DNA of 64,000 nucleotides. Origin: Arsukibacterium sp. UBA5043. Lineage in GTDB: Bacteria > Pseudomonadota > Gammaproteobacteria > Enterobacterales > Alteromonadaceae. The first letter of the stretch is position 1; each line of letters opens with the position of its first letter. Shown in pieces: positions 60,566-64,000 of this stretch. The position numbers were made by a program, and so were the translations under genes. The stretch is from assembly GCA_002415085.1 (NCBI GenBank), contig DIBV01000006.1, positions 124,001-188,000 of the forward strand, given 5' to 3'. Under the pieces are notes generated by a model that saw nothing but the letters and a program-made list of their open reading frames with translations, was not told where the DNA came from and searched no databases.

Positions 60566-61855
60566 TTATTGTTTTTGTTCACGAGCTACTGCCCGATAAC
60601 CGATATCGCTGCGGTAAAACATGCCGTCCCAGCTGATATGACTGGCCAGCTGATATGCTGCCTGCTGTGCGGCGCTGACATTTGCCCCCAGGGCAGTGGC
60701 ACAAAGTACCCGCCCACCGTTAGTCAGCACTTTACTATCTTTAAGCGCTGTACCGGCATGAAACACTTTAGCAACATTGGTATCAATACCATCCAGCCCT
60801 TGAATTTCTGCGCCTTTGGCATAGCTATCCGGGTAACCCCCTGCTGCCAGTACCACGCCCACAGCCGCCTGCTCTGTGAAGTTAATTGTTGTCTGGTCAA
60901 GTTTACCGGCAACCGCTGCCTGGCATAATGCAACCAGATCAGATTCCAGCCGCAGCATAATCGGCTGAGTTTCCGGATCACCAAAGCGACAGTTGAACTC
61001 CAGTACCTTGGCTGAGCCGTCTGGCGCTATCATCAACCCGGCATATAAAAAACCGGTAAACACATTGCCCTCGGCAGCCATGCCCCGTACCGTTGGATAA
61101 ATAACTTGCTGCATTACCCAGTCGTGAACGTCAGGGGTTACCACGGGTGCGGGTGAATAGGCCCCCATACCACCGGTATTAGGGCCTTTGTCGCCATTGT
61201 CACGGGCTTTATGATCTTGCGATGAAGCAAAGGCCAAGGCATGTTCGCCGTCGACCATCACGATAAAAGACGCCTCTTCGCCGTGTAAAAACTCTTCAAT
61301 CACTACCCGGCTGCCGGCATCACCAAATTTATTCCCAGCCAGCATATCGTCAACTGCAGCAAAGGCCTCTGCTTCGGTTTGGGCAATAATAACGCCTTTA
61401 CCGGCAGCCAGGCCGTCCGCTTTAATCACAATAGGCGTGCCCAGTTGTTTGACAAAGGCTTTGGCCGGGGCAATGTCGGTAAAGTTTTGATAAGCGGCGG
61501 TGGGAATGTGATGGCGGGCCAGAAAGTCTTTGGCAAAGGCTTTCGAGCTTTCCAACTGCGCGGCAGCCTGAGTAGGACCAAAAATCGCCAGGCCATTTTT
61601 GCGGAAAATATCAACCACACCCTTGGCCAGTGGGGCTTCAGGCCCAACAATAGTCAGCTCAATTTGCTGTTCACTGGCAAACGCCAGTAACGCCGCCACA
61701 TCATCGGCGGCAATATCGACATTGTGCAGGTTTGCCTCACGGGCGGTGCCGGCATTGCCGGGTGCCACGAAGACCTGGCTGACCAGAGGAGATTGCGCTG
61801 CCTTCCAGGCCAGGGCATGTTCGCGGCCGCCGCCGCCAATTACCAATACTTTCAT
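60566..61855 (-). CDS. purD: Phosphoribosylamine-glycine ligase (PurD)
   Basis: Second step of purine synthesis (GAR synthetase), ATP-grasp enzyme. 429 residues, same as E. coli. VIGGGGREHALAWK opens the protein; FGPTQAAAQLESSKAFAK, IKADGLAAGKGV, GPNTGGMGAYSPAP and EFNCRFGDPETQ are conserved. purH, normally beside it, is not seen; instead it lies 12 bp after an exported methyltransferase gene and 6 bp before a nuclease gene. Confidence 0.97.
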   Translation of the reverse strand: MKVLVIGGGGREHALAWKAAQSPLVSQVFVAPGNAGTAREANLHNVDIAADDVAALLAFASEQQIELTIVGPEAPLAKGVVDIFRKNGLAIFGPTQAAAQLESSKAFAKDFLARHHIPTAAYQNFTDIAPAKAFVKQLGTPIVIKADGLAAGKGVIIAQTEAEAFAAVDDMLAGNKFGDAGSRVVIEEFLHGEEASFIVMVDGEHALAFASSQDHKARDNGDKGPNTGGMGAYSPAPVVTPDVHDWVMQQVIYPTVRGMAAEGNVFTGFLYAGLMIAPDGSAKVLEFNCRFGDPETQPIMLRLESDLVALCQAAVAGKLDQTTINFTEQAAVGVVLAAGGYPDSYAKGAEIQGLDGIDTNVAKVFHAGTALKDSKVLTNGGRVLCATALGANVSAAQQAAYQLASHISWDGMFYRSDIGYRAVAREQKQ

Positions 61856-61867
61856 CGGGATTTCCGT

Positions 61868-62692
61868 TTATTGTGCAACAGGTTTACGAAACTTTAAGGT
61901 CATACGATCGCTCTCACCAATCGCCTGATATTTTGCTTTGTCTTCCTCTCCCAGCCGCATCACGGGTGGCAGTGTCCAGACACCACGCGGATGTTCTGCG
62001 GTATCTTTAGGATTGGCATTTATCTCGCTGCTTTGTTCCAGTACAAAACCGGCTTGCTCTGCCAGGGTTATGGCCAGTTGCTGCGGAAAATAACCACTTT
62101 TGGTCCAGTCGCCGTCGGCTTGATCAGCCGGTAAGCGGTGCTCAACTACCCCCAGCACGCCACCTGGCTTTAATGCAGTATAGAAATCTTTAAAAATGGT
62201 CACCATGGCCTCATCACCACCCTGACCGTACCAGTTGTGCAGGTTACGGAAAGTCAGAACCACATCTGCACTGCCGGCAGGGGCAATATCACCGCTGTTG
62301 CCTGGAGCAAAGGCTGTCAGCTCTACCCGGCTGTAGATAGGATTAGCTGCCAGTTTTTCTTTAAATGCTGCCAGGTTTCTTTTGTAATAATCGGAACTGC
62401 TATCGGCAGGAAAATGCGCGGCATAATATTTACCATGCGCTGCCAGCAATGGTGCCAGAATTTCAGTGTACCAGCCGCCGCCTGGGGATATTTCAACAAC
62501 AGTGCTGTTGGGTGTCACTTCAAAAAATGCCAGGGTTTGCACCGGATGGCGATATTGGTCACGGTTTTTGTTTTGTTCGCTGCGGACATGATGATCTGCT
62601 GCTTGTTGCAGCGCATCGGTGGTGCTATCTGCCAGAACCGGCAGGGCCAAGAGTATTGCTGATAACGTTATAACTTTGCTAAGTGTTTTCAT
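61868..62692 (-). CDS. Class I methyltransferase-fold protein with signal peptide
   Basis: 274 residues. Residues 1-21 are a typical signal peptide (MKTLSKVITLSAILLALPVLA) with cleavage before DS. The mature part has the Rossmann-like SAM motif VVEISPGGGWYTEIL, followed by ADVVLTFRNLHNWYG and KPGGVLGVVEHR, resembling COG4798-type predicted methyltransferases. Since SAM is not known to be abundant in the periplasm, either the exported protein uses another ligand or has lost catalysis. It is first in a minus-strand unit with purD and the nuclease. Confidence 0.8.
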   Translation of the reverse strand: MKTLSKVITLSAILLALPVLADSTTDALQQAADHHVRSEQNKNRDQYRHPVQTLAFFEVTPNSTVVEISPGGGWYTEILAPLLAAHGKYYAAHFPADSSSDYYKRNLAAFKEKLAANPIYSRVELTAFAPGNSGDIAPAGSADVVLTFRNLHNWYGQGGDEAMVTIFKDFYTALKPGGVLGVVEHRLPADQADGDWTKSGYFPQQLAITLAEQAGFVLEQSSEINANPKDTAEHPRGVWTLPPVMRLGEEDKAKYQAIGESDRMTLKFRKPVAQ

Positions 62693-62807
62693 CTTCAGGC
62701 TCTCTTTGTTAAAAGTCGCGCTAGTTTAGCAAAGCAGTCGCCGAATTGCAGTGATTATCGATAATAGGCGATAGACGCATTTAGATGGCCAGACTGCTAA
62801 ATTTCAA

Positions 62808-62836
62808 TCAACAAATGGTAAGGCCTATGCTAGAAT
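62808..62836 (+). promoter_or_regulatory. Predicted trmJ promoter
   Basis: TCAACA (62808-62813), 17-bp spacer, TAGAAT (62831-62836), 38 bases before the trmJ start. Confidence 0.45.
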
Positions 62837-62874
62837 GCCAGCCTTTTTGATTAAGCCTTATCGGGTTTTCTGTT

Positions 62875-63651
62875 ATGGACAGTTTCTCTGTGGACAGTAA
62901 TGTGGCGTCTGCCTTAGACAATATAAAAGTGGTGCTGGTAGGAACGACTCATACCGGCAACATTGGCTCGGTGGCCCGGGCAATGAAAACCATGGGGCTG
63001 TCACAGTTATGTCTGGTGGCGCCAAAAACTGCGCCTGATGGCCAGGCTTACGCCCTGGCAGCCGGGGCCAGTGATATTCTGGCCAGTGCCACTACTTTTG
63101 ATTCTCTGGCTGAAGCCGTGGCTGATTGTGCCCTGGTGGTGGGCAGTAGTGCCCGCTCCCGCACCTTAAGCTGGCCAATGCTGGAACCCAGAGAATGTGC
63201 GCAGTTAGCCGTCGCTCAAAGTAAGCAACCAGTGGCGGTGGTATTTGGCCGTGAATCCAGTGGCCTGAGTAATGAAGAGCTGCAGCTTTGTAATTATCAT
63301 GTCTGTATTGCAGCTAACCCACAATACAGCTCGCTCAACCTGGCTATGGCAGTACAAATCGTGTGCTATGAGTTACGAATGGCCTATCTGGAACATCAAT
63401 CAGTCTCTCCCGATACCGAGCTGACGGCTTATCCAAGTTCAGCGCAAATGGAAAATTTTTACCAGCATCTTGAAGTTGCCCTGCAACATACCGGTTTTAT
63501 TATTAAGCAGCACCCAGGTGTGGTGATGACCAAATTAAAGCGGTTGTTTAACCGGGCGCGGCCAGAAGAGGCTGAGTACAATATTCTGCGGGGTATACTG
63601 ACTTCGATGCAGCGTCTGGAAAAGCTTGATAGCAATACTCATAAGGAGTAA
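62875..63651 (+). CDS. trmJ: tRNA (Cm32/Um32) methyltransferase TrmJ
   Basis: SPOUT-fold enzyme that 2'-O-methylates residue 32 of tRNA. 258 residues (E. coli 246). [24 protein letters not shown] is the N-terminal motif 1; [22 protein letters not shown] and [13 protein letters not shown] form the knotted SAM site. The C-terminal extension ends with typical [13 protein letters not shown]. No clear ribosome site is seen. It is followed by cysE after 4 bp. Confidence 0.96.
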   Translation: MDSFSVDSNVASALDNIKVVLVGTTHTGNIGSVARAMKTMGLSQLCLVAPKTAPDGQAYALAAGASDILASATTFDSLAEAVADCALVVGSSARSRTLSWPMLEPRECAQLAVAQSKQPVAVVFGRESSGLSNEELQLCNYHVCIAANPQYSSLNLAMAVQIVCYELRMAYLEHQSVSPDTELTAYPSSAQMENFYQHLEVALQHTGFIIKQHPGVVMTKLKRLFNRARPEEAEYNILRGILTSMQRLEKLDSNTHKE

Positions 63652-63655
63652 GGCG

Positions 63656-64000
63656 ATGTTCACGGGTATCAGAGAAGATATAAAAAGTGTGTTTGACCGT
63701 GATCCGGCTGCACGTAGTACCTTTGAGGTACTAACTAATTATCCGGGGTTGCATGCCATTTGGTGGCACCGGCTTAATCACAAGCTGTGGCGGGCAAACA
63801 TTAAATGGCTGGCACGCTTTTTAAGTACGATTGCCCGCTGGCTAACCGGGGTGGAAATTCATCCGGGCGCGAAAATCGGCCGGCGCTTTTTTATTGACCA
63901 TGGCATGGGCGTGGTGATTGGTGAAACGGCGGAAATTGGTGATGACTGCACCCTGTATCATGGGGTAACGCTGGGCGGTACAAGTTGGAATCCGGGTAAG
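63656..64000 (+). CDS. cysE: Serine O-acetyltransferase (CysE), partial (3' end outside window)
   Basis: Makes O-acetylserine for cysteine synthesis. Only the first 115 codons are in the window. [19 protein letters not shown] is the short N-terminal helix typical of the EpsC/CysE form beside isc genes, and left-handed beta-helix hexapeptide repeats begin at [19 protein letters not shown] with [26 protein letters not shown] sits 7 bases before the ATG. The trmJ-cysE-iscR order is common in gammaproteobacteria, so iscR is expected just past the end. Confidence 0.95.
   Translation, partial: MFTGIREDIKSVFDRDPAARSTFEVLTNYPGLHAIWWHRLNHKLWRANIKWLARFLSTIARWLTGVEIHPGAKIGRRFFIDHGMGVVIGETAEIGDDCTLYHGVTLGGTSWNPGK

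Noticed and set aside
62237-62662. 141-codon + frame inside the exported methyltransferase gene
   Set aside because: Cys/Trp-rich shadow translation, antisense to a gene with clear motifs.

Overview
The window is a chromosomal segment of a gammaproteobacterium. Gene order (ftsN-hslV-hslU, priA/rpmE, metJ/metB-metL-metF, argCBFGH, mrcA/pilMNOPQ-aroK-aroB-damX-dam-rpe-trpS, yhfA-speD-prkB, trmJ-cysE) and protein sequences fit the Alteromonadales/Chromatiaceae neighbourhood (Rheinheimera, Arsukibacterium or Alishewanella-like). That placement is inference from gene order and protein character, not a database match. I see no rRNA, tRNA, CRISPR array, insertion sequence, integrase or phage gene. 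Coding is dense, and nearly every gene is intact and of normal family length.

Layout. 1-8.5 kb: histidine degradation (hutI; rraA-hutG on the opposite strand) interleaved with signalling genes: two EAL-domain c-di-GMP phosphodiesterases and a chemoreceptor with an HBM-type sensor. 8.5-17 kb: the minus-strand ftsN-hslV-hslU-DUF971 operon, priA, rpmE, a secreted Sel1-repeat protein and a NADP-type malic enzyme. 17-21.2 kb: a small accessory block with a DUF805 protein, a short-chain dehydrogenase, a multi-spanning membrane protein and a NarL/DesK-type two-component pair. Two similar inverted repeats sit at its promoters. 21.2-26.4 kb: the methionine cluster, with met boxes over a strong promoter. 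26.4-29.4 kb: a large periplasmic-propeller diguanylate cyclase. 29.4-35 kb: arginine biosynthesis with paired ARG boxes. 35-47 kb: PBP1A, the type IV pilus alignment/secretin operon, shikimate enzymes, DamX and Dam. 47-52 kb: small membrane proteins, a TorF-like porin, rpe, trpS, pabA and an HDOD protein. 52-56 kb: arginine succinyltransferase catabolism (astC-astA-astD). 56-64 kb: OsmC-like yhfA, speD, prkB, an extracellular-type nuclease lipoprotein, purD, an exported methyltransferase, trmJ and the start of cysE.

How it works together. Most of the window is amino-acid metabolism (His and Arg catabolism; Met and Arg synthesis; aromatic/folate precursors) plus cell-envelope machinery (PBP1A, FtsN, DamX, PilM-Q). 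c-di-GMP enzymes (three) and a chemoreceptor lie among them. I found no clear candidate for a wholly new multi-gene system. The least explained items are: the shared CCTGTGC/GCACAGG repeats around the two-component system; a terminator at 47.34 kb facing against the neighbouring genes and implying antisense or small RNA transcription; a methyltransferase-fold protein with a signal peptide next to purD; and a secreted Sel1 protein with a TonB-receptor-like segment.
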